DNA from: VAXT01 sp963850415
GTDB lineage: Bacteria > Actinomycetota > Thermoleophilia > Gaiellales > Gaiellaceae
NCBI GenBank assembly: GCA_963850415.1
Contig: CAWKLE010000002.1
Span: forward strand, 62,001-126,000
Direction of reading: 5' to 3'
Length of the DNA stretch: 64,000 nt
The notes under the pieces are model-generated. The model did not search any database. It was not told the DNA's origin and worked only from the letters and a program-made list of their open reading frames with translations. Of this stretch, positions 9,317 through 16,874 are shown in pieces. The translations under genes and the position numbers were made by a program. Position 1 is the stretch's first letter. The number at the start of each line of letters is the position of its first letter.

Positions 9317-10037
9317 CGACTCAACCCGCGCCGACTCCGCACGTCCCAGACACCGCGGCTGACGCGCTCCCCACGGTCGTGGCAGCGACTCCTGGCCCTG
9401 TCCGGGGTTGTGTTCGCCGCGCTCTTTCTCGTCGGCTGGTTCACAACCGGTGGTCTAACGCCCCACTACACCGCGCCAGATCAGGAATGGATCAACTGGG
9501 CGCGTGACAATCAGTGGAATGGCCGCATCAGTGGTTTCCTGATGCTGCTCGCAGGCTTCGTCTTCCTGTACTTCATGGGAGCGATGCGGAGCGTGCTCGG
9601 GGGTGCGGAATCCCCGTTTCGCGGATCTGGACAACTCGCCCGCGTCGCGTTCGGCGGTGCCCTGACCGGCATGGCGGGAATTGCGATGGCGTCCGTCACG
9701 CTCGCCGCTGCCAGTTCCAACGGTGCCGACGTGAATCCCGTAGTGAGCAAGGCGGTGGCCACTGCTTCGGGCGGGCCTTTCCTGGTCGCCGCAATGGGCT
9801 TCGCCGCTTTCCTGATGGCGGCGGGACTGTTAACGCTGCGAACGGGAGTTTTCGCACGCTGGACTGGCATCGTGGCGCTGATCGGCGCGGTCTGTTTCCT
9901 CGATCACGTTCTTGACCGTCCTCGACGGGATGACCGACGGCAGCGCGTTCGGCTACGCGTTCTTCCCGGCCATTCTGTCGCTCGTCATATGGACAGCCGC
10001 GACGAGCGTCGCTAGATATCGCGCATTGGCGACCTAA
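9313..10037 (+). CDS. Four- to six-helix membrane protein of unknown function (two frameshifts)
   Basis: ATG 9313 overlaps the previous stop. After a short proline-rich tail (MTTQPAPTPHVPDTAA) the frame shifts near 9360 to RSPRSWQRLLALSGVVFAAL. The central part includes DQEWINWARDNQWNGRISGF and several long hydrophobic helices. A second shift near 9895 leads to SSITFLTVLDGMTDGSAFGY and a stop at 10035-10037. The pattern of a helix, an extracytoplasmic loop with a conserved-looking WINW region, then helices, resembles uncharacterised actinobacterial membrane proteins often found beside DUF4386. No function can be assigned. Confidence 0.55.
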
Positions 10038-10101
10038 GCGAAGAAGCCCGCGTAGTCTTCGTCAGCTGCCCGTTCGGTCCCAGCCGAGACAGGAGGACCG
10101 A

Positions 10102-10215
10102 ATGACCTTCACGTTCAAGCTTGAGCGATCGACGGGACGCCGGCCGATCCGCCGATGCTCAGAACGGCTGTCCCAAACTGGGGACGTGGGATTTCGATAC
10201 CGCTGGGCAAGCTGA
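10102..10215 (+). CDS. Small conserved protein, frameshifted and apparently truncated
   Basis: After AGGAGGACCGA an ATG at 10102 starts MTFTFKLE. A one-base shift near 10130 continues DGTPADPPMLRTAVPNWGRG and ISIPLGK. From memory, actinobacteria carry a small protein of this style (xDGTPADPPxxxTAVPNWxxGDxIPLG...RTLRVV), so the opening looks real. The family-like part ends at a GATC (10214-10217), after which the text no longer fits. Function is unknown. The break may be a second fragment junction. Confidence 0.5.
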   Translation: MTFTFKLERSTGRRPIRRCSERLSQTGDVGFRYRWAS

Positions 10216-10343
10216 TCGCTTCACGTCATGGATACACGGATCGCAATGCCCGAATCAGAGCTTGTGCTCATCGTCGGGGAGAAGCCCAGCTAGTTCGTCC
10301 TACCATTCGGCCTGAATCTCGGCCCGAGCTCAGCCGGTGAACA

Positions 10344-10373
10344 AAGAAAGCCCCGCCTGAGCGGGGCTTTCTT
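10344..10373. terminator. Strong bidirectional intrinsic terminator
   Basis: The sequence AAGAAAGCCCCGC-CTGA-GCGGGGCTTTCTT forms a perfect 13-base-pair stem with a four-base loop. The A/T flanks give a U-tract in either direction, so it can end the minus-strand tRNA-Ala transcript and any plus-strand transcript. Confidence 0.85.
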
Positions 10374-10376
10374 GTG

Positions 10377-10449
10377 TGGAGCGTACCGGGATCGAACCGG
10401 TGACCTCCGGCTTGCAAAGCCGGCGCTCTCCCAGCTGAGCTAACGCCCC
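10377..10449 (-). tRNA. tRNA-Ala (anticodon TGC)
   Basis: The minus strand reads GGGGCGTTAGCTCAGCTGGG and folds into a full cloverleaf of 73 bases ending ...ACGCTCCA. The anticodon loop is CTTTGCAAG with TGC. The acceptor stem has the G3:U70 wobble pair that marks tRNA-Ala. CCA is not encoded. The terminator lies immediately 3'. Confidence 0.95.
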
Positions 10450-10481
10450 GTTCCCCGGAAAGTGTAGAGGCGGCACAGGAA

Positions 10482-10506
10482 GCGGCCCCGGATTTTCCGG
10501 GGCCGC
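10482..10506. terminator. GC-rich hairpin between tRNA-Ala and the next gene
   Basis: GCGGCCCCGGA-TTT-TCCGGGGCCGC forms an 11-base-pair stem. There is no T-tract, so termination is possible but not certain; it sits just beyond the end of the minus-strand gene at 10542. Confidence 0.5.
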
Positions 10507-10541
10507 GGTGAGCGTGTCCGCCTAAGGGAAGGGGAGAGGTG

Positions 10542-10784
10542 TTAGGCGGCGCGCTCGAGTCGTTCTTCGAGACGGGCGCGCTTGATGATCACGTCGCGGT
10601 CGCCGAAACGACCCTGAACCTTCGCCGCGCGGTATTCGTCCCAGAGGCGTGCGATCTGCTCCTCCGCCTCCGCGTGCTCCGCAGCGACGACGACGTCGTG
10701 GCCCTCGGCGAGGACGTGCAGCAGCTCGGCACGCCGCTCCGTGGCGCGCTCGATCTCGAGCCTGATGTCATCGAGTGTTCTCAT
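10542..10784 (-). CDS. Small coiled-coil protein of unknown function
   Basis: From ATG 10784 this is an 80-residue, highly charged helical protein starting MRTLDDIRLEIERATERRAE and ending RLEERLERAA. Two heptad-rich stretches flank a central EEQIARLWDEYRAAK segment, so a short helical hairpin is likely. The frame is open further upstream, but those codons are antisense to the divergent gene at 10800-10988 and were excluded. No known family was recognised. The spacing of 15 bases between the divergent starts suggests a shared promoter region. Confidence 0.55.
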   Translation of the reverse strand: MRTLDDIRLEIERATERRAELLHVLAEGHDVVVAAEHAEAEEQIARLWDEYRAAKVQGRFGDRDVIIKRARLEERLERAA

Positions 10785-10799
10785 CACCCTGTACAACGC

Positions 10800-10988
10800 A
10801 TGCGTGACGTGGGACATTCCAGCGATAACCGCCCCAACGAGCGAAAGGAGCCCGTGGAGGAGGAACGCAACGAGCAGCTGAAAGACGAGGAGATCGAGGA
10901 TCTCGAAGTGTCCGAAGGCGACGCCGAGGACGTCCAGGGCGGCCGCGCCGGAGCGGCGGAGACGACGGCCCGGAGGAGTAGGCCCTAG
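10800..10988 (+). CDS. Small acidic protein with a double-glycine motif, precursor-peptide-like
   Basis: Two starts are possible, ATG 10800 (62 residues) or GTG 10854 with AAAGGAG just before it (44 residues). The sequence is strongly acidic, ELKDEE-type, and contains EEIEDLEVSEGDAEDVQGG followed by a short Ala/Arg-rich tail. The acidic helix ending in Gly-Gly resembles leader peptides of double-glycine-processed peptides. No peptide-maturation enzyme or transporter lies nearby, so this is only a resemblance. Confidence 0.45.
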   Translation: MRDVGHSSDNRPNERKEPVEEERNEQLKDEEIEDLEVSEGDAEDVQGGRAGAAETTARRSRP

Positions 10989-10993
10989 GCGGC

Positions 10994-11083
10994 TCACTCC
11001 CGCCCTCCGAAGAAGAACAGCACGATCACGATCGCGCCGACGATTCCGGCCACGATCGCGAGCACGTTCAATGCGAGATTCAC
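10994..11083 (-). CDS. Single-helix membrane microprotein (29 residues)
   Basis: GTG 11083 overlaps the TAG stop of the zinc-peptidase gene (TAGTG). It encodes VNLALNVLAIVAGIVGAIVI followed by VLFFFGGRE: one membrane helix with a short charged end. The overlap with the upstream stop is the main support for its being real. Function is unknown; it could anchor or regulate one of the membrane proteins of the operon. Confidence 0.4.
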   Translation of the reverse strand: MNLALNVLAIVAGIVGAIVIVLFFFGGRE

Positions 11084-11414
11084 TAGGCGTAGCCGAGCTC
11101 GTCGAGCCGGTCCTCGTCGAACCCGAAGTAGTGCGCGAGCTCGTGGAGAACGGTGATCGCGGATCTGGCGGCGCAACTCGTCAGGATCGGGGAATGCCGC
11201 CTCGAGCGGGCGGCGGTAGATCACGATCTTCGCCGGCAGCGCGCCTGACGGCATCGTCTGGCCCCGCGGATAGCCGGAGAAGCTGCCGAGGATTCCGCGG
11301 CCGTCCGGATCCTCGTCCTCGACGACGACCGCGACGTTCTCGAGTTCGCGCGCGATCTCCTCCGGCAGCGGGTCGAGCGCCTCCCGCACGAGCTCCTCGA
11401 ACTCTGCCGGTCAT
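11083..11414 (-). CDS. Small zinc metallopeptidase, zincin_1 family (two frameshifts)
   Basis: ATG 11414 overlaps the rhomboid stop (TGATG). Reconstructed across shifts near 11400 and 11165, the protein reads MTGR, FEELVREALDPLPEEIAREL, ENVAVVVEDE, then TVLHELAHYFGFDEDRLDEL and ends GYA. HELAHYFGFDED is the HExxH...D zinc site of the small actinobacterial zincin_1 (DUF1025-like) family, and the length of about 110 residues is normal. The substrate is unknown. It lies last but one in the cluster with an ECF sigma factor, its anti-sigma factor and a rhomboid protease. Confidence 0.75.
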
Positions 11415-12105
11415 CAGTAGCGCGGCCGTAACGGCGGGCGGACCATGAACAGGCGGACGGTCAGCACGCCGAAGACGAAGCCGCCGACGTGGGCGAAGAA
11501 CGCGACGCCGCCGCCTGCCTGCGGCTGGACGATCGAGAAGCCGCCCTCCCAGAGCTGGAAGCGGAACCAGAACCCGAGGAAGAGGAAGGCCGGCACCTCG
11601 ACGAGGAAGTAAGAGAGCAGCGTCAGCACCTTCGCGGTCGGCAGGAGCACGAGATACGCGCCGAGCACGCCGGAGACGGCGCCGCTCGCGCCGAGATTCG
11701 GCACCGCCGCGTCAAGCGCTCGTGCCCGCCGCGAGCGTGACGACTGTCTGAGTCGCGGTCGCGGCGATCCCGGCCAGCAGGTAGAAGCCGAGGAAGCGGA
11801 CGCGGCCCATCGCGTCCTCGACGTTGTTGCCGAAGATCCAGAGGAACAGCATGTTCCCGAGGATGTGCAGCCAGCTTCCGTGCATGAACATCGAGGTCAG
11901 CCAGGTCACGTCCCAGCGTGGCCGACGGCGGTCCCGGGCGGGCACGAGCTGACGACCTCGCACGGCTGATAGCCGTACTCGACGACCGAGTGGTCGAGGT
12001 TGGGCAGCTGGTAGAAGATCCAGACGGCGAAGTTGATCGACGATCAGCGCGACCGTGACGAGCGGGAAACGACCTCGTCGGGACGTTGTCCTTGATCGGG
12101 AACAC
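11414..12105 (-). CDS. Rhomboid-family intramembrane serine protease (several frameshifts)
   Basis: The start ATG 12105 gives MFPIKDNVPTRSFP, the usual rhomboid opening. Correct pieces then lie in different frames: TWLTSMFMHGSWLHILGNML, a VGRVRFLGFYLL-type helix, PNLGASGAVSGVLGAYLVLL and GGVAFFAHVGGFVFG. GASG supplies the catalytic serine and the His of FFAHVGG completes the dyad. HxxxHxxxN is also present (HGSWLHILGN). At least three one-base shifts occur (near 12060, 11940 and 11705). It begins 12 bases after the carbamoyltransferase stop and is followed by the zinc peptidase. Rhomboids cut membrane-anchored substrates inside the bilayer. Confidence 0.8.
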
Positions 12106-12117
12106 GCGTGAGCGGCG

Positions 12118-13063
12118 TCAGTCGACGATCAGCGCCAGCAGCGCCTTCTGGGCGTGCAGGCGGTTCTCCGCCTGGTCCCAGACCGCCGAGTGCGGGCCGT
12201 AGAGCACCTCCTCGGTGATCTCCTCGCCGTAGTGCGCAGGGAGGCAGTGCAGGACGATCGCGTCCGGGCTCGCGTGCGCGAGGAGCTGGTCGTCGATCTG
12301 GTAGCCGGCGAGGTCCTTGCGCCGCCGCTCGGCACTCCTCCTCCTGGCCCATGCTCGTCCAGACGTCGGTGTAGAGGACGTCCGCCTCGCGCGCGGCCTC
12401 GCCGGATCGTGGCGAGCTCGACGGTGCCGCCCATCTGGACGGCCGCGCGGCGCGCGGCGGCGACCGCGGTCGCGTCCGGCTCGTACCCCTTCGGGCGTGG
12501 CGGCGACGAAGCGCATTCCGAACCGCGCGGCTCCGACCATCAGCGAGACGCACACGTTGTTCCCGTCGCCCAGATAGGCGAGGCGCACGCCCGACAGGCG
12601 GCCGAGGCGCTCGCGGATCGTCATCAGGTCGGCGAGCGCCTGGCACGGGTGCGCGTAGTCGGTCAGGCCGTTGATCACCGGGACGCTCGCGTGCTCGGCG
12701 AGCTGCTCGACGTCGTCCTGCTCGAACGTGCGGATCATGATCGCGTCGAGGTAGCGCGAGAGCACGATCGCCGTGTCCTTGATCGTCTCGCCGCGTCCGA
12801 GCTGGAGATCGCCCGCCGCGAGATGGAGCCCGTGGCCGCCGAGCTCGGCGATGCCGACCTCGAAGGAGACCCGCGTCCGCGTCGAAGGCTTCTGGAAGAT
12901 CATCCCGAGCGTGCGGCCGGGGAGGAGCTCGTGCGGCTCGCGCCTCTGCCGTAAGCGCCTTGAGCTCGTCGGCGAGGTCGAGGGCGGTCTTCAGCTCCTC
13001 GGAGCTCCACGTTCCGATGCGCGTGAAGTCCCGTCCCTTGAGATGTTGCGCGACCTCGACCAC
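12118..13063 (-). CDS. argF: Ornithine carbamoyltransferase (several frameshifts)
   Basis: Key motifs are all present: FQKPSTRTRVSFE (carbamoyl-phosphate loop), HPCQALADL and LHCLPAHYG (Cys loop), so this is an ornithine, not aspartate, carbamoyltransferase. It transfers the carbamoyl group from carbamoyl phosphate to ornithine to give citrulline, or runs backwards in catabolism. The start chosen is GTG 13063 (VVEVAQHLKGRDFTRIGTWS), 14 bases after the sigma-factor stop. Frameshifts near 12910-12950, 12490, 12405 and 12330 split the frame, but the total fits about 310 residues. Nearby carbamate kinase supports a catabolic role (arcB-like), though argF cannot be excluded. Confidence 0.85.
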
Positions 13064-13076
13064 GAGCGTGCGGATG

Positions 13077-13715
13077 CTACGCGGTCTCGTAGCCCGCTTC
13101 GGCCAGCAGGACGCGCAGACGCTGCAGCCCGGCGAACATGCGGCTCTTGATCGTGCCCAACGGCTGATCCAGGCGCTCGGCGAGCTCGGACTGCGTGAAG
13201 CCGCCGTAGTAGGCGAGCTCGATCGCCTCGCGTTGCTCCTCGGGCAGGCGGCCGAGGGCGTCGCGGACGATCTGGCCGCGTGAGCGAGCGACGACGAGCT
13301 CGTCGGGACCGGCGCCCGACGGCTCGGGAGCTGACTCGGCCGGCACGGTGCGGCGACGCTCCTCACGTCGGACGAGGTCGACGGCCCGGCGGTGCACGAA
13401 CGTGAGAAGCCAGGTGCTCGCCTTCGCGCGGGCGGGATCGTAGGCGCCGGCGCCGCGCCAGATCTGGAGGAACGCCTCCTGGACAGCGTCCTCGGCGAGC
13501 GCGGCGTCCTGGAGGATCCTGAACGCGAGCCCGTACGCGACCTTTCCGAAGCGGTCGTAGAGCTCGCCGAGCGCGTCCTCGTCGGCGCGCGCGACGGCCT
13601 CGACGAGCGCTTCGTCGGAGGGCTGGGCGGCCTCCCGGCTCACGGGCTGCTCGCTCCAGGGGGCGCGAAGCCCCACCACGGAGACGGCGATCGGAGTCTG
13701 AGCGGCGACGGACAC
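13077..13715 (-). CDS. ECF-family RNA polymerase sigma factor (SigK-like)
   Basis: GTG 13715 lies one base after the RskA-like stop and gives 212 residues. Region 2 is FGKVAYGLAFRILQDAALAE followed by DAVQEAFLQIWR; region 4 is LPEEQREAIELAYYGGFTQS with the helix-turn-helix ERLDQPLGTIKSRMFAGLQR. These are the two domains of group 4 (ECF) sigma factors. Its partner is the upstream RskA-type anti-sigma factor, an order reversed from the usual sigK-rskA. The frame is intact. The GTG start near the anti-sigma stop suggests coupled translation. Confidence 0.88.
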   Translation of the reverse strand: MSVAAQTPIAVSVVGLRAPWSEQPVSREAAQPSDEALVEAVARADEDALGELYDRFGKVAYGLAFRILQDAALAEDAVQEAFLQIWRGAGAYDPARAKASTWLLTFVHRRAVDLVRREERRRTVPAESAPEPSGAGPDELVVARSRGQIVRDALGRLPEEQREAIELAYYGGFTQSELAERLDQPLGTIKSRMFAGLQRLRVLLAEAGYETA

Positions 13716-13716
13716 G

Positions 13717-14412
13717 TCAGGTCGCTTCCGCCCTGAAGAGAATTGCCGACGTCGGCGCGGAGGCGCCACCGCTCCGCTCGAGCGTCGCGGCGATCGTCGC
13801 CCCTTTTGGAATGCGCTGGGTCAGGGCGATCTGGTGACAACCACTGCCGCCCCGGAAGAGCCCGGCAGGCTGTGGCGTCTTCCCGGCGATGACCCAGGCC
13901 TCGTAGGTCTTCGAGCTCGGCGCCTTGTCCAGCCCACAGACGACGAGGAGACCGCGTCCGTCGTCCGCGACCAGCAGCGATCCCCGGGCGCCCGTGAGGG
14001 CTTTGGAGGTGGCCCCGGCCGCGAGCATCCGCTCGTACTGGGAGTTCGCGCTCCGCTCGCGGTCGAGCGAGCTCGAGAGGGAATGCGCCCAGATGCCGAG
14101 GCCGATTGCCAGGCACGCGGCTGCCGCTGCCACGCCGGCGATCGCGGCCAGCGGCCAGTTCCGGCGTCGAAGCTTGATCACGGCCGCGCGCGGCTCGGCA
14201 CGGGCGCCCTCGATGATGCGTCCCCGCAGCGCCTCAGGTGGAGCGGGTCCTTCAGCCGCGTAGGCCAGGGCGGCGACAGGCTCTCGAAGGAGCGCGAGCT
14301 GCTCCGAGCACTCTTCGCAGTCGGCGAGGTGCCGCTCGAAGCGTTCGCGCTCCTCGTCGTCGAGGGCGTCGAGCGCGTAGGCCGCTAGGAGATCGTGGGG
14401 GTCCTGGCTCAT
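13717..14412 (-). CDS. RskA-type anti-sigma-K factor, zinc-finger membrane protein
   Basis: The 231-residue protein begins with an anti-sigma zinc-binding domain (H28-x3-C32-x2-C35 in ERHLADCEECSEQL), has a single membrane helix at about 85-108 (LAAIAGVAAAAACLAIGLGI) and ends with an RskA C-terminal domain (SKTYEAWVIAGKTPQPAGLF). Such proteins hold an ECF sigma factor at the membrane until they are cut by proteases. It directly precedes the sigma gene. Its start ATG 14412 overlaps the stop of a short upstream frame (ATGA). The presence of a rhomboid and a zinc peptidase downstream is suggestive of regulated proteolysis. Confidence 0.88.
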   Translation of the reverse strand: MSQDPHDLLAAYALDALDDEERERFERHLADCEECSEQLALLREPVAALAYAAEGPAPPEALRGRIIEGARAEPRAAVIKLRRRNWPLAAIAGVAAAAACLAIGLGIWAHSLSSSLDRERSANSQYERMLAAGATSKALTGARGSLLVADDGRGLLVVCGLDKAPSSKTYEAWVIAGKTPQPAGLFRGGSGCHQIALTQRIPKGATIAATLERSGGASAPTSAILFRAEAT

Positions 14413-14513
14413 CTGGGCTTCAGTACTTCGCCCGCGGGGCCGTTCCGGTTCGCCCAGAAATAGTACGGCAGCAGGTTCTGCGCTCCGAGGGCGTGCCAGA
14501 GCCCGAAGGCGAG
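14409..14513 (-). CDS. Short open frame coupled to the anti-sigma gene (uncertain)
   Basis: On the minus strand an open frame from 14513 reads LAFGLWHALGAQNLLPYYFW then ANRNGPAGEVLKPR, and its stop TGA (14411-14409) overlaps the anti-sigma ATG. It has the look of protein sequence and the coupling is typical of real genes, but an in-frame stop lies just upstream (14516-14514) and no start codon is available. It may be the end of a gene broken by an indel, or a chance frame. Confidence 0.3.
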   Translation of the reverse strand, partial: LAFGLWHALGAQNLLPYYFWANRNGPAGEVLKPR

Positions 14514-14584
14514 TCAGTCGTCGAGCCCGAACAGGGGCCGGTGATCGAGAGCGCCGATCGCTCGCCGACGGGACTCGGTTCGGG

Positions 14585-15478
14585 CTAGGGGCGGACGGTC
14601 GTGCCGACGGAGCCGTCGAGCGCTTCGTCGAGTGCGGCGGCTGAGGTGATCAGTGTCTCGCCTCCGGCCCGAGCGAAATCGATGGCCGCCTCGACCTTCG
14701 GCCGCATCGAGCCCTCTGGAAGCTCAGGGATGAGGGCTTCGGCGTCCGCGATGGTGAGCTCACGAAGCTCCTCCTGGTTCGACTTTCGCCAGCGGCGGTA
14801 GACGCTCGGCACCTCGGTCAGGATCACGAGGCGCCCGGCGCCCAGCTTCCCGGCGAGCAGGGCGGACGCGCGGTCCTTGTCGATCACCGCGTCGATGCCC
14901 TTCAGGTAGCCGTTCCGGGCGACGACCGGGATCCCGCCGCCGCCACATGCGACCGTGATCGCTCCCGTTGCGAGGAGCGCTCGGATCGACGACAGCTCCA
15001 CGATGTCGAGCGGCTGCGGCGAAGGAACGACCCGCCGGAAGCCGCGGCCCGCGTCCTCGACGAGCTGCCAGCCTCGCTCCTGACGAAGGGCCTGCGCTTG
15101 CTCGTCGGAGTAGAAGGGGCCGATCGGCTTCGTTGGTCGCCCGAATGCCGGATCGTCGGGGTCGACGTGCACGTGGGTGAGCAGGCACGCGACGGGCCGG
15201 CCCGAGGCTCCCGCGAGCTGGGTCTCGATCATCGCGCCGATCTCGGCCTGCGTCTGCGCGACGGCGAGGAAGAGCGGGAGCGGCGGCACTTCGTCGGCGG
15301 CCCGCTCCTGGCGCAGAAGCTCGTTTCCGACCTGCGGCCCGTTGCCGTGCGTTACCACGACCTCGCCCTCGCGGACGAGCGGCTCGATCGCGGCGCAGGT
15401 CTCCCGCAGAGCCTCCAGCTGTTGCGCAGCCGTCCCGGCCCCCAGCGCGTTACCGCCGAGGGCGACGACGAGGCTCAA
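14585..15478 (-). CDS. arcC: Carbamate kinase
   Basis: This 297-residue protein starts at TTG 15478, which overlaps the upstream stop (TTGA). It carries the amino-acid-kinase motifs VVALGGNALGAG, VTHGNGPQVGNELLRQE, TVACGGGGIPVV and the DKDRASALLA loop, all diagnostic for carbamate kinase. The enzyme makes ATP and carbamate from carbamoyl phosphate and ADP. With the ornithine carbamoyltransferase 1.5 kb downstream it forms the energy-yielding end of citrulline/arginine or ureide breakdown. The frame is intact. Confidence 0.9.
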   Translation of the reverse strand: MSLVVALGGNALGAGTAAQQLEALRETCAAIEPLVREGEVVVTHGNGPQVGNELLRQERAADEVPPLPLFLAVAQTQAEIGAMIETQLAGASGRPVACLLTHVHVDPDDPAFGRPTKPIGPFYSDEQAQALRQERGWQLVEDAGRGFRRVVPSPQPLDIVELSSIRALLATGAITVACGGGGIPVVARNGYLKGIDAVIDKDRASALLAGKLGAGRLVILTEVPSVYRRWRKSNQEELRELTIADAEALIPELPEGSMRPKVEAAIDFARAGGETLITSAAALDEALDGSVGTTVRP

Positions 15479-16831
15479 CCGACGGGCGTTCGCTCGCCGA
15501 TCAGCCCGTGCTCGGCGAGGACGTCTTCCAGGGTGCGGTCGCCCAGCTCGTTGAGCCGGTACGTGACGCGCATCGCGGGGCGCTCGAAGTCGATCAGGCG
15601 CCGCAGGTCGATCGGCGTGCCGATCAGGACGAGATCCGCGTCGCAGCGGCGCGATCGTCTCGCGCAGGTCCTCGCAGCTGCTTCTCGCCGTAGCCCATGG
15701 CCGGCAGGACGTGCGCCGACGTGCGGGTACTTCTCGAAGGTCGCTGCGATCGAGCCGACCGCGCACGGCCGCGGGTCGACGAGCTCGGCTGCGCCGTTCG
15801 CCTTCGCGGCGAGCACGCCGCGCCGTAGGTCATCTCGCCGTGAGTGAGCGTCGGGCCGTCCTCGATCGACGAGCACGCGCTTGCCGCGCGATCTCGGCGC
15901 GTCGCCCTCGACGTGGAACGGCGACGCTGCGAGCACGACGTCGGCCGACGGGTTGACGCGTGCGGATCGAGTCGAGCACCGCGTCGATGCCGCTCCGGCG
16001 TCGGCGCAGTCGACCTTGTTGACGACGCACGACGTCGGCCATGCGCAGGTTCGTCTCGCCCGGGTGGTAGCGCAGCTCGTGGCCCGGTCGGTGCGGGTCG
16101 ACCACGACGATGTGGACGTCGGGCTGATAGAACGGCGTGTCGTTGTTCCCGCCGTCCCAGAGCGATGACGTCCGCCTCCTGCTCGGCCTGCCGCGAGGAT
16201 CGCGCGCGTAGTCGACGCCCGCGAAGACGACGGTTGCCCTCGGCGAGATGCGGCTCGTACTCCTCGCGCTCCTCGATCGTGCAGTCGGCCGCGTCGAGGT
16301 CCTCGTAGCGCTCGAAGCGCTGGACGCGCTGCGTCGTCAGGTCGCCGTACGGCATCGGGTGCCGGACGCACGGCGACGCGCTTGCCGGCGTTCCGGAGGA
16401 GCTCGGCGACGCGGCGCGTGGTCTGGCTCTTGCCCGAGCCGGTGCGGACGGCGCAGATCGCGACGACCGGCATCGTCGACGTCGAGCATCGTGTCGTCGG
16501 CGCCGAGCAGCTTGAAGTCGGCTCCGGCGGCCAGCGCGCGCGACGCCGATGTGCATCACGTACTCGTGCGAGACGTCCGAGTAGGCGAAGACGACGTCGT
16601 CGACCTCGTGCTCGCGGATCAGGCTCTCGAGCTCGGCCTCCGCCTGGATCGGGATGCCGTCCGGGTAGAGCGGCGCCGGCCAGGTCCGGCGGGTAGACGC
16701 CGGTCGTCGATGAACGGGATCTGCGTCGCCGTGAACGCCACGACCTCGTACTCGGCGTCGTCGCGGTACACGACGTTGAAGTTGTGGAAGTCGCGGCCGG
16801 CCGCGCCCATGATCAAGATCCTCGTCCGCAT
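15475..16831 (-). CDS. Cyclic 2,3-diphosphoglycerate synthetase-like GTPase (many frameshifts)
   Basis: ATG 16831 begins MRTRILIMGAAGRDFHNFNV followed by VYRDDAEYEVVAFTATQIPF, the characteristic opening of the archaeal CpgS family. Further in-family blocks appear in shifting frames: EHEVDDVVFAYSDVSHEYVM, the P-loop AVRTGSGKSQTTRRV, HPMPYGDL, DCTIEEREEYEPH, VVVNKVDCADAG, MGYGEKQL and the end FERPAMRVTYRLNELGDRTL. At least seven one-base shifts occur between 15640 and 16720. In archaea the enzyme closes 2,3-diphosphoglycerate; bacterial homologues often sit with carbamate kinase and ornithine carbamoyltransferase, as here, and their reaction is unclear. Confidence 0.75.
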
Positions 16832-16874
16832 GTATACGGAGTATGCACTTACACACCGGATAGAGTCGATCGCG

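Noticed and set aside
7103..10449. A full integrated element between the tRNA-like fragment and tRNA-Ala
   Set aside because: No integrase, excisionase or element end was found; only the short tRNA-like match is reported.
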